Assembly (NCBI RefSeq): GCF_003151135.1
Contig: NZ_QEQK01000007.1
Span: 1 to 64,000 of the forward strand
From: Abyssibacter profundi
Lineage (GTDB): Bacteria > Pseudomonadota > Gammaproteobacteria > Nevskiales > OUC007
Direction of reading: 5' to 3'
DNA length: 64,000 nt
Positions within the stretch are counted from its first letter, which is position 1. Every line of letters begins with the position of its first letter. Under the pieces are notes generated by a model. That model searched no databases, was not told where the DNA came from, and saw only the letters and a program-made list of their open reading frames with translations. This document shows positions 1 to 8,758 of the stretch, one piece after another. Made by a program: the position numbers and the translations under genes.

Positions 1-2868
1 CAGCGGCAGCAGCAACAAACCGCCCAGGGCACCTGAGCCGCCACCCGTGGAAGCCGCCGGCTGGCTGGGCGTACCGGGGTTGCTGCCCGTCCCGCCCACG
101 CTCACCGTCGCCTTGGCCGTCGCGGTGGATTCGTCACTGGCCGTGACCATCAGGCTGGGCTCGTAGCTGCCCGGTCGGGTGTACACGTAGGTGGCCGTGT
201 CTTCGGTCCCACACTGCGGGGCCTCACCGTCATCGAAGTCGAAGCAGTACTCGGTGATGGTTTCCCCTTCGCTGGTAAACGACTGCGAGCCGTCGAAGAC
301 CACCTGCAGCGGCGCCGGCCCCGAAGTCTCGTCGACCGTCAGCTGCGCCACCGTGCCGTTGTCGCCGCCCACCGTGATCAGAATCGTGGTCTCGATCATC
401 ACTTCATTCGACTCAGCGGAGTTACCGAATTCATCGACGACGATAACGTAAGCGGTGTATGTGCCGGCCGCCTCATACTCATGCGTGACCACGGCCTCGG
501 TGGTCGGCGCCGAATACTCTTCGGAAGAGGCCTCATCACCAAACACGAACTGGTAGGTGAACGCATTGCCCTCCGCGTCTGCATAGGCCGAATCCGAGGC
601 GTCGAAAGTTAGCGTCGCAGGGGCCTGGGCCTCGACTCGCTCCGACTGATCGTTGACGCGCAGCGAGGCACTGATACTGGAACCCGGTCCGGGCTCGTTC
701 CCACCGGTTTCACCGCCGGTCACGGTGATGCTGTGGCTCGCGGTATCCATCGAACCTTCAGGATCGGTAACAGTCACCGTCACCAGGTAATCACCAGCCT
801 CCTGGTACCGATGCAAAACAGTTGCATCGGAGGAAGGCGGCGTGACGGTGCCATCACCCAGATCGAAACCGTACTGCAACGAATCGCCATCGGCATCCGT
901 AGATTCTGCTGCCGTGAAAACGACCTCTTCGTTGATCTCCGCCACCGTGGGCCCGGTCAGCACCGCCACCGGCGCAGCGTTGTCCCCGCTACCGATCTGC
1001 CCCGAGCCACCCGGATCATTGGATTCCGGATGCGTCGGCACCATGGAGTCGCAGTAGATGAACGGATCTTCTTCTGGCGTCTGCCCCGTGAGCTCACCGC
1101 CTGTCACGGTGGGAAGCTGAGGCGCGATATCGTTCCAGTACGTCTGACGCTGCAACAGCAGTTCCGTCTGGAACTCGCAGAACCCCAGATCCTTGACACG
1201 ATCCTCGCCCTGGAAACCCAGGTGAGCCAGTGCGGAATCCACCACGCCTTTGGCTGGAACAGCCGAGAGTTCACCCCAGGCAATCTGCAACCACGGCGCA
1301 AGCGGATTGATCGGCGTCGATGTCGATAAGGGGTCCGTTAGCGAGCCGACCACGCCGAAATCTCCACCGGACGGGATGTAAGCCGCCTGCTCCATGGCGC
1401 GCCGGATAAACCAGTTGTTCATGGTCACCCCATTGGCGTCGACCATGGCCATCGCACCCTCCCCGGAGTCGACAATCCCGCCACTGTGCCCGAGACGCTT
1501 GCGTGCTTCGAGCAGGACGGCGGAGGTGACCCCTGCGGCCAGTGGCGTCGAGAAACTCGTGCCGGGAACGCTGGAGTTGATTTCGGTTTCGCAGTTCATG
1601 CAGTAAGGCAAGGCCTGCGTGTAGTCCGAGACGAAATCGGGAAGAATGCCCGAGAGCAACTGATCGGATTCGCTGCCCGGCTCTGCCTCGGGATCTTCCT
1701 CGATACCCGACACGCCGATCGACCACCAGGGTCCGGCTCCCGCTCGAAGATTGGAGAAGCCGACGTTGTTACCGGCTGAGCTGAAGTGCAGCTTGCCTTT
1801 GCCCACAACCGACTCGTAGGTGTGCTCGAAAGCGCGATTCTCCGGCAGCTGGAAGCCCGTGCCGGGAATCGAGACGCCGTAGCTCGTCGAGACGATATCG
1901 ACCGCCGGATGAAGGAATGCCGCGCGATGCGATTCCTCACTACCCAGGGCGCCCTCCGACTCCACGAAATAAATGATGGCTTCAGGATTACCCGCCAGCA
2001 CGGAGGAGCTGGTGCCCACGCCATGCGAGCTCTTACTGGATTCAGGAAGCAGCGGATTGATGCCTGCACCTGCGTATGAAGTGGCGATGATGTTCGTGCC
2101 GACAAAGTGATAGGGCGTGTTCGGCTCGACAGCGCTCCAGAAGGCGGCATCGGCAGCCAGATCCGCGGCGAAGTCACCGGTGCGGGTCAAGGCCACGACG
2201 TTCTCTGGACTGACACCGAGCTCGGCCAGCACCTCCTTGGTCACCGTCGATGGCTGCTGGTAGTAACCATCGTGGTACGGGTTGATTGCCGAGTCGATCA
2301 CCGCAACAACAACCCGAGGCTGAGCCGGAACGGACGGCACGAGATCGTAGGCGTCGCCCGGCTCCACCTCCGATCCTCCCCCATCTCCATTGCCCGATGG
2401 CTCCCGCACAACCAGCTCGACGGCGCCGCCGAATCCAGCCGGTACGCCGAGATACAGATTGAAATCAACGGTGTAGCTGGTGAGCCCGTCCTGCACGAGG
2501 AACGAGGCCGTTTCGGGGTTGCTCGTCGTCACCGCCGAGGTCACCGTGGCACCGGACGCGTCCTCGCGCACAACGAAATCGTAGTCGCTTGTGGACTCGA
2601 GACTGATCTCAACCGTGGACCCGGGGAACTGCTCTGTGAACCCAGCCGGTACATCCACCGTCAGGGTCAAGCGGTCGCACTCGGCCAAGTTGGCGCCGGG
2701 GCATGCGCCCAGCGGATTCGAAAGCAACATGTCGCCGCCGGCAAACTCGACCCGCGGATTGGACGCCGTGAGTTCGGCCGTGGCCGGGCTGGTGTCGAAT
2801 GCTGACACCGCCGGTGAAAGACACAACAACAACGCTGGCAGACTGCCTGCCAGAAAAGACTTACGCAT
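1..2868 (-). CDS. Secreted S8 (subtilisin-family) serine peptidase with PKD-like domains, 3' end outside window
   Basis: At least 956 residues, running off the left edge without a stop. It starts with an N-terminal signal peptide (MRKSFLAGSLPALLLC...). The subtilase triad is visible as Asp192 (VVAVIDSA), His282 (SSHGVGTS) and Ser438 (PGTSFSTP), all in frame. The Asp-to-His distance of 90 residues is longer than in classical subtilisins and implies an insertion. Three PKD-like beta-sandwich segments follow, at about residues 626-715, 726-830 and 833-925, each with a DGxG or FGD-type core. The last visible residues are a Gly/Ser-rich stretch followed by a Leu-rich run, which resembles the start of a GlyGly-CTERM sorting tail. 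Predicted role: extracellular or surface proteolysis. The start is the first Met before the signal peptide. Family certain; substrate unknown. Confidence 0.9.
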   Translation of the reverse strand, partial: MRKSFLAGSLPALLLCLSPAVSAFDTSPATAELTASNPRVEFAGGDMLLSNPLGACPGANLAECDRLTLTVDVPAGFTEQFPGSTVEISLESTSDYDFVVREDASGATVTSAVTTSNPETASFLVQDGLTSYTVDFNLYLGVPAGFGGAVELVVREPSGNGDGGGSEVEPGDAYDLVPSVPAQPRVVVAVIDSAINPYHDGYYQQPSTVTKEVLAELGVSPENVVALTRTGDFAADLAADAAFWSAVEPNTPYHFVGTNIIATSYAGAGINPLLPESSKSSHGVGTSSSVLAGNPEAIIYFVESEGALGSEESHRAAFLHPAVDIVSTSYGVSIPGTGFQLPENRAFEHTYESVVGKGKLHFSSAGNNVGFSNLRAGAGPWWSIGVSGIEEDPEAEPGSESDQLLSGILPDFVSDYTQALPYCMNCETEINSSVPGTSFSTPLAAGVTSAVLLEARKRLGHSGGIVDSGEGAMAMVDANGVTMNNWFIRRAMEQAAYIPSGGDFGVVGSLTDPLSTSTPINPLAPWLQIAWGELSAVPAKGVVDSALAHLGFQGEDRVKDLGFCEFQTELLLQRQTYWNDIAPQLPTVTGGELTGQTPEEDPFIYCDSMVPTHPESNDPGGSGQIGSGDNAAPVAVLTGPTVAEINEEVVFTAAESTDADGDSLQYGFDLGDGTVTPPSSDATVLHRYQEAGDYLVTVTVTDPEGSMDTASHSITVTGGETGGNEPGPGSSISASLRVNDQSERVEAQAPATLTFDASDSAYADAEGNAFTYQFVFGDEASSEEYSAPTTEAVVTHEYEAAGTYTAYVIVVDEFGNSAESNEVMIETTILITVGGDNGTVAQLTVDETSGPAPLQVVFDGSQSFTSEGETITEYCFDFDDGEAPQCGTEDTATYVYTRPGSYEPSLMVTASDESTATAKATVSVGGTGSNPGTPSQPAASTGGGSGALGGLLLLPL

Positions 2869-3015
2869 TATGACTCCCCAAGTGGGTACAGAGACCCACA
2901 GACCAAGATCGGTTCCCGGTGCCGCTGACACCGAGCGCCAGTGAATATTCCGTTAACGGGAGCAAGATTGGGACCGTTGCCACCGGCGCTTCAAGCCGTG
3001 GCCGCAGCTTCCCAC

Positions 3016-3044
3016 AAAAAAAGGCGGACCCCGGAGGGTCCGCC
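3016..3044 (-). terminator. Rho-independent terminator of glnK-amtB
   Basis: A 9-bp perfect GC-rich stem (GGCGGACCC/GGGTCCGCC, 4-base loop) is followed on the minus strand by a run of seven T, just past the amtB stop codon. Confidence 0.9.
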
Positions 3045-3089
3045 CTTGTAAGCCTCGAGCCCCGGGCGTAGCCGGGAACTCTTAGCCGA

Positions 3090-4361
3090 TTACTTGCCTG
3101 AGGGCGCGAACTCCGGATAGGCCTCCATGCCGCATTCGGAGATATCCACACCTTCGGCTTCTTCTTCCTCGGAAACCCGTAGACCCATGACGGCCTTGAG
3201 GATGCCCCAGACGATGAGGCTGGTGAGGAACACCCAGAAGAAGATGACCGCCGCGCCGACCAGCTGACCGACGACGCTGGCGCCACCGGTCACACAGACC
3301 GCCATGACACCGAACAGGCCAACCACGCCGTGCACGGAGATGGCACCGACCGGATCGTCGATCTTCAGCTTGTCCAGACCGATGATGGAGAACACCACGA
3401 TGACGCCACCCAGGGCACCGACGATGGTGGACATCAGCGGCGACGGCGATGCCGGATCGGCCGTAATGGCCACCAGCCCGGCCAGCGCGCCGTTCAGGGC
3501 CATCGTCAGGTCAGCCTTACCGAACAGGATCTTGGCGACCAGCAATGCCGCGACCAGACCACCGGCCGCAGCCGCGTTGGTGTTCAGGAACACGTTAGCG
3601 ACTTCGTTGGCCACGGCGATACCGCCCAGCTTCAGCGTGGAACCACCGTTGAAGCCGAACCAGCCCATCCACAGGATGAACGTGCCCAGCGTCGCCAGCG
3701 GCAGGTTGGCCCCCGGGATGGCCTTGGCCTTGCCGTCTGCGCCGTACTTGCCCTTGCGGGGGCCCAGCAGCAGCACGCCAGCCAGTGCAGCGGCCGCGCC
3801 GGCCATGTGCACGATGCCGGAACCGGCGTAATCGCTGTAGTTCAGTTCGAACAGACCGAAAACGGCATCGCCATTCCAGGTCCAGGAGCCTTCCATCGGG
3901 TAGATGAAGCCCGTCATGACGACGGCAAAGGCCAGGAAGGCCCAGAGCTTCATGCGCTCGGCAACGGCACCGGAGACGATGGACATGGCCGTGGCCACGA
4001 ACACCACCTGGAAGAAGAAGTCCGAAGCGCCTGCGTACTCGCCCATGTCGCCGAAGCCGGCTTCGTTGGAGGCGGCGAGAATGCCTGCGATGGCCTCTTC
4101 ATCCATGCCGGCAACCGTGGTCACACCGGAGAGGAAGAAACCGCCGTCGTACATGATCTGGTAACCGCAGACCAGGTACATGATGGAGGCGATGGCGTAG
4201 AGCGAGACGTTCTTCGTCAGGATTTCCGTGGTGTTCTTGGCGCGGACGAGGCCGGATTCCAGCATGGCAAAGCCGGCGGCCATCCACATCACGAACGCAC
4301 CACAGATCAAAAAGTAGAACGTGTCGATCGCGTATTGAAGCTCAAAAATTTCGTTTTGCAT
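3090..4361 (-). CDS. amtB: Ammonium transporter Amt/Mep family
   Basis: 423 residues, a typical AmtB length, with about 11 hydrophobic segments. It conducts ammonium across the inner membrane. The paired pore histidines are visible as H185 (GIVHMAG) and H344 (ISVHGVVG). Other family signatures include the N-terminal FAMLESGLVRAKN and the FNGGSTL segment. There is no separate cleavable signal peptide; the first helix begins near residue 12. It lies 50 bp downstream of glnK on the same strand, and both should be transcribed from the sigma-54 promoter upstream of glnK. GlnK normally plugs this channel when nitrogen is plentiful. Confident call. Confidence 0.97.
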   Translation of the reverse strand: MQNEIFELQYAIDTFYFLICGAFVMWMAAGFAMLESGLVRAKNTTEILTKNVSLYAIASIMYLVCGYQIMYDGGFFLSGVTTVAGMDEEAIAGILAASNEAGFGDMGEYAGASDFFFQVVFVATAMSIVSGAVAERMKLWAFLAFAVVMTGFIYPMEGSWTWNGDAVFGLFELNYSDYAGSGIVHMAGAAAALAGVLLLGPRKGKYGADGKAKAIPGANLPLATLGTFILWMGWFGFNGGSTLKLGGIAVANEVANVFLNTNAAAAGGLVAALLVAKILFGKADLTMALNGALAGLVAITADPASPSPLMSTIVGALGGVIVVFSIIGLDKLKIDDPVGAISVHGVVGLFGVMAVCVTGGASVVGQLVGAAVIFFWVFLTSLIVWGILKAVMGLRVSEEEEAEGVDISECGMEAYPEFAPSGK

Positions 4362-4411
4362 GATTCAGTCCTGTGCTCAGGGTTGAATAAAGACAGCCTG
4401 ATCGCGATCGA

Positions 4412-4786
<375 letters not shown>

Positions 4787-4822
4787 TCATCCCGCCGGCT
4801 CTGAACAGCACGGACGGTGAAC

Positions 4823-4837
4823 GCAACGGGCGTGCCA
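4823..4837 (-). promoter_or_regulatory. Sigma-54 (RpoN) promoter of glnK-amtB
   Basis: On the minus strand the sequence reads TGGCAC-N5-TTGC, a full match to the -24/-12 consensus. It ends 73 bp upstream of the glnK start, giving a transcription start near 4811 and a leader of about 60 nt. NtrC activation is expected from family knowledge. I found no convincing NtrC site further upstream in the short intergenic region. Confidence 0.88.
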
Positions 4838-4911
4838 CCCCTCTGCCTCACCCCGGAAGACACGCGCCATCACGTGGGTTGGGTAGACTGTCGGTCTGAA
4901 TCCCACATCGG

Positions 4912-5172
4912 ATGCCCCCGTTGGATACCCGACAAATCGACGAAATCGCCCAGCGCTTGGCCATGACCCTGCCCCCAGGGCTCAAAAGCCTACGTAACGA
5001 GTTGGCCGACAACTTCAGGGCAATCCTGCAAAACCAGCTGGAACGCCTGGATCTGGTCAGCCGTGACCAGTTCGAAGCCCAGGCAGCGCTGCTATCGCGC
5101 ACCAGTGCACGACTCAAGAGCCTGGAGTCGCGCGTCGAGGAACTTGAGGCCCAGCAGCGCCAGCGCGGCTAG
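4912..5172 (+). CDS. ubiK: Ubiquinone biosynthesis accessory factor UbiK (YqiC family)
   Basis: 86 residues. It matches the UbiK/YqiC pattern: an N-terminal amphipathic helix (DTRQIDEIAQRLAMTLPPG), the RNELADNFRAILQNQLERLDLVSRDQF-type core and a C-terminal coiled coil (LKSLESRVEELEAQQ). Family members form trimers and assist the cytosolic ubiquinone-biosynthesis metabolon with UbiJ. It sits divergent from glnK and 14 bp upstream of comM, so the two are probably co-transcribed. The same order is remembered from Pseudomonas. Confidence 0.85.
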   Translation: MPPLDTRQIDEIAQRLAMTLPPGLKSLRNELADNFRAILQNQLERLDLVSRDQFEAQAALLSRTSARLKSLESRVEELEAQQRQRG

Positions 5173-5186
5173 CCGCTAACTCACGC

Positions 5187-6689
5187 GTGGGGCTGGCCAC
5201 CGTCGCATCCCGAGCCCAGAACGGGCTGGAAGCCACCGCTGTGGCGGTGGAAGTCCATGTCGCTGGCGGCCTGCCCGGCATGACGATTGTGGGACTGCCC
5301 GAAGCGGCGGTCCGTGAATCCAAGGACCGGGTCCGCGCGGCCCTGGTCAACGCGGGGTTCCAGATGCCCCCTAGCCGGATCACGGTCAATCTCGCTCCGG
5401 CCGACCTGCCCAAAGAGGGCGGGCGATTCGACCTGGCCATCGCCATCGGCATCCTGGCCGCCAGTGGCCAAATTGATGACGCGCGCCTCGGCGACTGCGA
5501 ATTACTGGGTGAACTGTCGCTGTCGGCCGAACTGCGCCCCATCCGCGGCGCCCTGCCATCCAGCGTACATGCGGGCCGAGCCGGCAAGACGCTCATCCTG
5601 CCGCAAGACAACGCCGCAGAAGCCGCGCTGGCAGGGCAGACGGTCGTCCGTGCCGCCGGCCATTTGCTCGAAGTCTGCGGCTGGCTGGCTGGACAAACCG
5701 ACCTTCAGTCGGCCACCCCGCCAGCACAGTCGACCGCCGTCCAGCCCATGCCCGACCTACAGGATGTGCTGGGTCAACATCAGGGCCGTCGCGCGCTGGA
5801 GATCGCCGCCGCGGGGGGACACAGCCTGCTGATGATCGGGCCACCGGGCAGCGGCAAGTCCATGTTGGCCAGTCGACTGCCGGGCATCCTGCCGCCGCTG
5901 TCCGAAGCCGCGGCCCTGGATTGCGCCCAGGTTCAAAGCATTGGGCGCGACGGTTTTGACCCCCGGCATTGGGGGCAACGCCCCTTCCGGGCACCGCATC
6001 ACACCGCCTCGGCGCCCGCCCTGGTGGGCGGGGGCGCCCCGCCACGGCCGGGGGAGATCACGCTCGCCCACCAGGGGGTGTTGTTTCTGGATGAACTGCC
6101 CGAGTTTCAGCGGGTCGTGCTGGAAGCCTTGCGCGAGCCGCTGGAGTCCGGACATGTCGTCATCTCCCGAGCCGCGCAACAAACCACCTACCCGGCTGAC
6201 TTTCAGCTCGTGGCCGCCATGAATCCCTGCCCCTGTGGCTATGCGGGCGACCCGGAGCAGGCCTGCCGCTGTACGCCCGACCAGGTTTCACGGTATCGCG
6301 GGCGCCTGTCCGGGCCGCTACTGGACCGCATCGATATGCAGATTCATGTCCACCGTGCACCGATACGTGAGCTGGCCACGCAGCACGAGACGGGTGAACC
6401 GAGTGCCAAGGTGCGTCGGCGCGTCGAACAGGCACGCGCAACGGCGTGGACGCGGCAGGGCTGCGCCAATGCACAGCTGGTGGCAACCGCGCTGGACGCG
6501 CACACCCGGCTCTCCGATGCCGACCGCGATTTTCTGATCACGGCCGCCGAACGTCTCAAACTCTCGGCGCGCGGCCTGCACCGCACACTCCGGGTGGCTC
6601 GCACCATTGCAGACCTTTCGGGCGAGGACCGCCTCAGCAAAACGCACCTGACTGAAGCATTGAGCTACAGAAATCAGCTTAATACCTGA
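5187..6689 (+). CDS. comM: YifB/ComM family Mg-chelatase-like AAA+ ATPase
   Basis: 500 residues. The N-terminal Lon-protease-like fold (residues about 1-130) is followed by an AAA+ module with Walker A GPPGSGKSM, Walker B VLFLDELPEF and a cysteine-rich insert (NPCPCGYAGD...CRC) typical of the family. The ComM orthologue in naturally competent bacteria is a hexameric helicase that promotes branch migration during transformation; in others the role is less clear. The start is GTG, chosen because the resulting MGLATVxSRAxxGxEA N-terminus matches the family. It lies downstream of ubiK and ends before a bidirectional terminator. Confidence 0.93.
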   Translation: MGLATVASRAQNGLEATAVAVEVHVAGGLPGMTIVGLPEAAVRESKDRVRAALVNAGFQMPPSRITVNLAPADLPKEGGRFDLAIAIGILAASGQIDDARLGDCELLGELSLSAELRPIRGALPSSVHAGRAGKTLILPQDNAAEAALAGQTVVRAAGHLLEVCGWLAGQTDLQSATPPAQSTAVQPMPDLQDVLGQHQGRRALEIAAAGGHSLLMIGPPGSGKSMLASRLPGILPPLSEAAALDCAQVQSIGRDGFDPRHWGQRPFRAPHHTASAPALVGGGAPPRPGEITLAHQGVLFLDELPEFQRVVLEALREPLESGHVVISRAAQQTTYPADFQLVAAMNPCPCGYAGDPEQACRCTPDQVSRYRGRLSGPLLDRIDMQIHVHRAPIRELATQHETGEPSAKVRRRVEQARATAWTRQGCANAQLVATALDAHTRLSDADRDFLITAAERLKLSARGLHRTLRVARTIADLSGEDRLSKTHLTEALSYRNQLNT

Positions 6690-6752
6690 GATTTGCAACC
6701 ACCGCACCATGGCGGTGCGCCTCGCCTGCACCACTTTCTTGCAGGCATGAAA

Positions 6753-6772
6753 AAGCCCGCAACTGCGGGCTT
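6753..6772. terminator. Bidirectional terminator between comM and the proximal porin gene
   Basis: Inverted repeat AAGCCCGC / GCGGGCTT with a 4-base loop, flanked by A-run and T-run, located between two converging genes. Confidence 0.75.
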
Positions 6773-6804
6773 GTTCGAACCGGGACCACATTCGCCAGTG
6801 TGAA

Positions 6805-7542
6805 TTACTCGACCGGCAACGCCCAGCTATACCCCACGATGGTGGAGAAACCCCCACCGGAACCTTCCAGATAAGTGAGCGCTAGAAAGTAGTCTTGGAT
6901 ATTGAGAGAAACGCCAAAGTCGAAGCGACCATCGTCAGCATTCTTGACAAAATTTGGGTCGCTCTCTGGTAACGAAGCCCGAACTTCGTAGGCATCGCCA
7001 AGAGGCTCCACATAGCCAACATGCCAGCCCAGCGACGTGCTGTCCGTCAGCGGTGTGTCGACATTGAGGTCGACATAGAGATACTCGTCATCGTCCGGCC
7101 CATCGACGCCAGCGGGGGCGTACCAGAGATAACCTGTGAACGGCCCGATGGCCGTGCCCGCGTAGATTTCGGTGATGCTGGATCCGCCCTGGCTGGGCTG
7201 TGACGGGTAGGCGTAGTAAATCGCCCCGAGGTCGACCAGACCGTTGCCCCAGCCCGCATAGAAGTCGACTTCCTCGTTACCATCAGCCACGGAATCGACC
7301 TGTCCATCACCGTCGGAATCCAGACCAAATGCGCTGGTGTTCGAGACCCAAACGCCCCCGTAGGCGCCGGATCGATGGCTGTAATCCAGCCCGCCCCACA
7401 CCTGCGGAGAACCCGACGCCAGACCACGGAACACGTACTCGGAGGCCACGCCGATGCTCGCATCCAGCTCGGCCTGTGCGGGCAGCGCCGCGCCTATTCC
7501 AGCGACGGACAGCGCCGCGACCATTGTCGATTTCAGTTTCAT
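6805..7542 (-). CDS. TorF-family putative outer-membrane porin (proximal copy)
   Basis: 245 residues with a cleavable signal peptide (cut after AQA). The family signature after the signal is ASEYVFRGLASGSPQVWGGLDY, followed by alternating beta strands and a C-terminal hydrophobic strand, fitting a small outer-membrane barrel. It is paralogous to the next gene upstream, sharing the pattern S-D/E-Y-x-FRG and GGLDY/GGIDY. The loops are acidic (DSDGDGQVD). Members are annotated as putative porins of unknown substrate. An independent promoter is likely, because a terminator separates it from its paralogue; the best candidate is an extended -10 (TGATATGCT) about 65 bp upstream. Confidence 0.8.
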   Translation of the reverse strand: MKLKSTMVAALSVAGIGAALPAQAELDASIGVASEYVFRGLASGSPQVWGGLDYSHRSGAYGGVWVSNTSAFGLDSDGDGQVDSVADGNEEVDFYAGWGNGLVDLGAIYYAYPSQPSQGGSSITEIYAGTAIGPFTGYLWYAPAGVDGPDDDEYLYVDLNVDTPLTDSTSLGWHVGYVEPLGDAYEVRASLPESDPNFVKNADDGRFDFGVSLNIQDYFLALTYLEGSGGGFSTIVGYSWALPVE

Positions 7543-7654
7543 TCAGTCCACTTCCCTAGACGTGCAATTCATCGCGAAGGACCTGCGACGGGACCAGAGC
7601 ATATCAGCCTGGGCCGGTGATCAGAACACGCGAGCGCGCCGCCCCTCACAAACG

Positions 7655-7680
7655 AAAAGGGCCGCGAAAGCGGCCCTTTT
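7655..7680 (-). terminator. Terminator between the two TorF-type porin genes
   Basis: Perfect 11-bp inverted repeat AAAAGGGCCGC / GCGGCCCTTTT with a GAAA tetraloop, immediately past the stop of the distal porin gene. Confidence 0.9.
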
Positions 7681-7705
7681 CTACTTGCAGTCGTCTGCGC
7701 GTCGA

Positions 7706-8467
7706 TTAGATGTCGAACGCGAATCCGCCGCTGACGATGACTTTCATTTCATCCTCAAAATCGTCTCCTGGCCCGAAGGCATTCGGCGACTCAATGTCAG
7801 TACCAACCAGCGACAGCCCCATGAAGAGACCACTTTCTGACTCAGCATTAATGCCGATCGAATAATCAATATAGCTGTCGTCTGTGGAGCCAAGTGATTG
7901 GAGGATCAGTTCGTTACCATCACCAGAGTTGTGCTGCAGGCTCACATCAAATGTCATCGCGTCAGTGATGGGCGCGGAAAAACCAACGCTGATGCCAATA
8001 GCCTCGCCATCGAAGGAGAAGTAAGTGTCTGGCGCAAAATACAAGCCCAGCGAAAACATACCAGCCGAAAGACTTCCGTACAGCTCAAAGGTATTGTTAG
8101 AAGGGTCTGGCTCGTTCGCAGAGGAAACCGCTTCATCCTCTTCTGAGTAGTAGTAGTAGATCGCGCCAAAGTCGTAGCCCAGAGTCTCAGATTCGCCAGA
8201 GAAACCAGCGTATAGGTCCAGCTCTGAACCAGCACCACCTGCACCGCCAGCGAATCCGATCTGAGCAGCCCAGGCTCCAGCATAAAAGCCCGAAGCATCC
8301 GCGTAGTCAATACCACCGAATGCCGCGGTGCCGCCACTTTGCGGAATGCCACGGAAAAGGTAGTCGCTCATGAAGCCTGCATTGACGCTGGTTTCGGCCG
8401 CAGCAGTGCTGGAAAAGACTGTCGCGCCAACGATTGCTGCGCTCAAGATTGAACGTTTGAATTCCAT
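7706..8467 (-). CDS. TorF-family putative outer-membrane porin (distal copy)
   Basis: 253 residues from the chosen ATG, which opens a clear signal peptide (MEFKRSILSAAIVG...AAAE). In-frame codons upstream were discarded because they would place the signal peptide internally. After cleavage the NAGFMSDYLFRGIPQSGG motif is characteristic of the family. Gly- and acid-rich loops alternate with amphipathic strands, and the last residues form a beta-barrel terminal strand. It is followed by its own terminator. A near-consensus sigma-54 promoter upstream suggests nitrogen control alongside glnK-amtB, so the pore may admit ammonium or small nitrogen compounds; that is inference. Confidence 0.82.
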   Translation of the reverse strand: MEFKRSILSAAIVGATVFSSTAAAETSVNAGFMSDYLFRGIPQSGGTAAFGGIDYADASGFYAGAWAAQIGFAGGAGGAGSELDLYAGFSGESETLGYDFGAIYYYYSEEDEAVSSANEPDPSNNTFELYGSLSAGMFSLGLYFAPDTYFSFDGEAIGISVGFSAPITDAMTFDVSLQHNSGDGNELILQSLGSTDDSYIDYSIGINAESESGLFMGLSLVGTDIESPNAFGPGDDFEDEMKVIVSGGFAFDI

Positions 8468-8544
8468 TTGGTTACGCCCCTTACTCCTAAACATTGATAG
8501 TTCCGCGGAACACAGCCCAGTGACTGCGAACCCGCTCATGCGTA

Positions 8545-8559
8545 GCAATCCACATGCCA
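8545..8559 (-). promoter_or_regulatory. Sigma-54 promoter of the distal TorF porin gene
   Basis: The minus strand reads TGGCATG-N4-TTGCT. It departs from the -24/-12 consensus only at the tolerated C-to-T position. It sits 77 bp upstream of the start codon, giving a transcription start near 8533, almost the same geometry as the glnK promoter 3.7 kb away. Confidence 0.75.
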
Positions 8560-8758
8560 CGCAAGGTGGCGGATTCGCTACTCAGGCCGCTATGGCCCCC
8601 TGTGGGCTCTGATTCCTCGAACCCCGCCGAGTGCTGTGATCCCCTGATTCAAGTTGTAGAGACTCAGTTCGACGTTTACTGTCCGCGCCGCAAACTCATC
8701 CCGCGACCCGGTGCTGCGGCGCACAACGCGCGGCCGCCCTCTCCTCGAAGCAAGGCCC

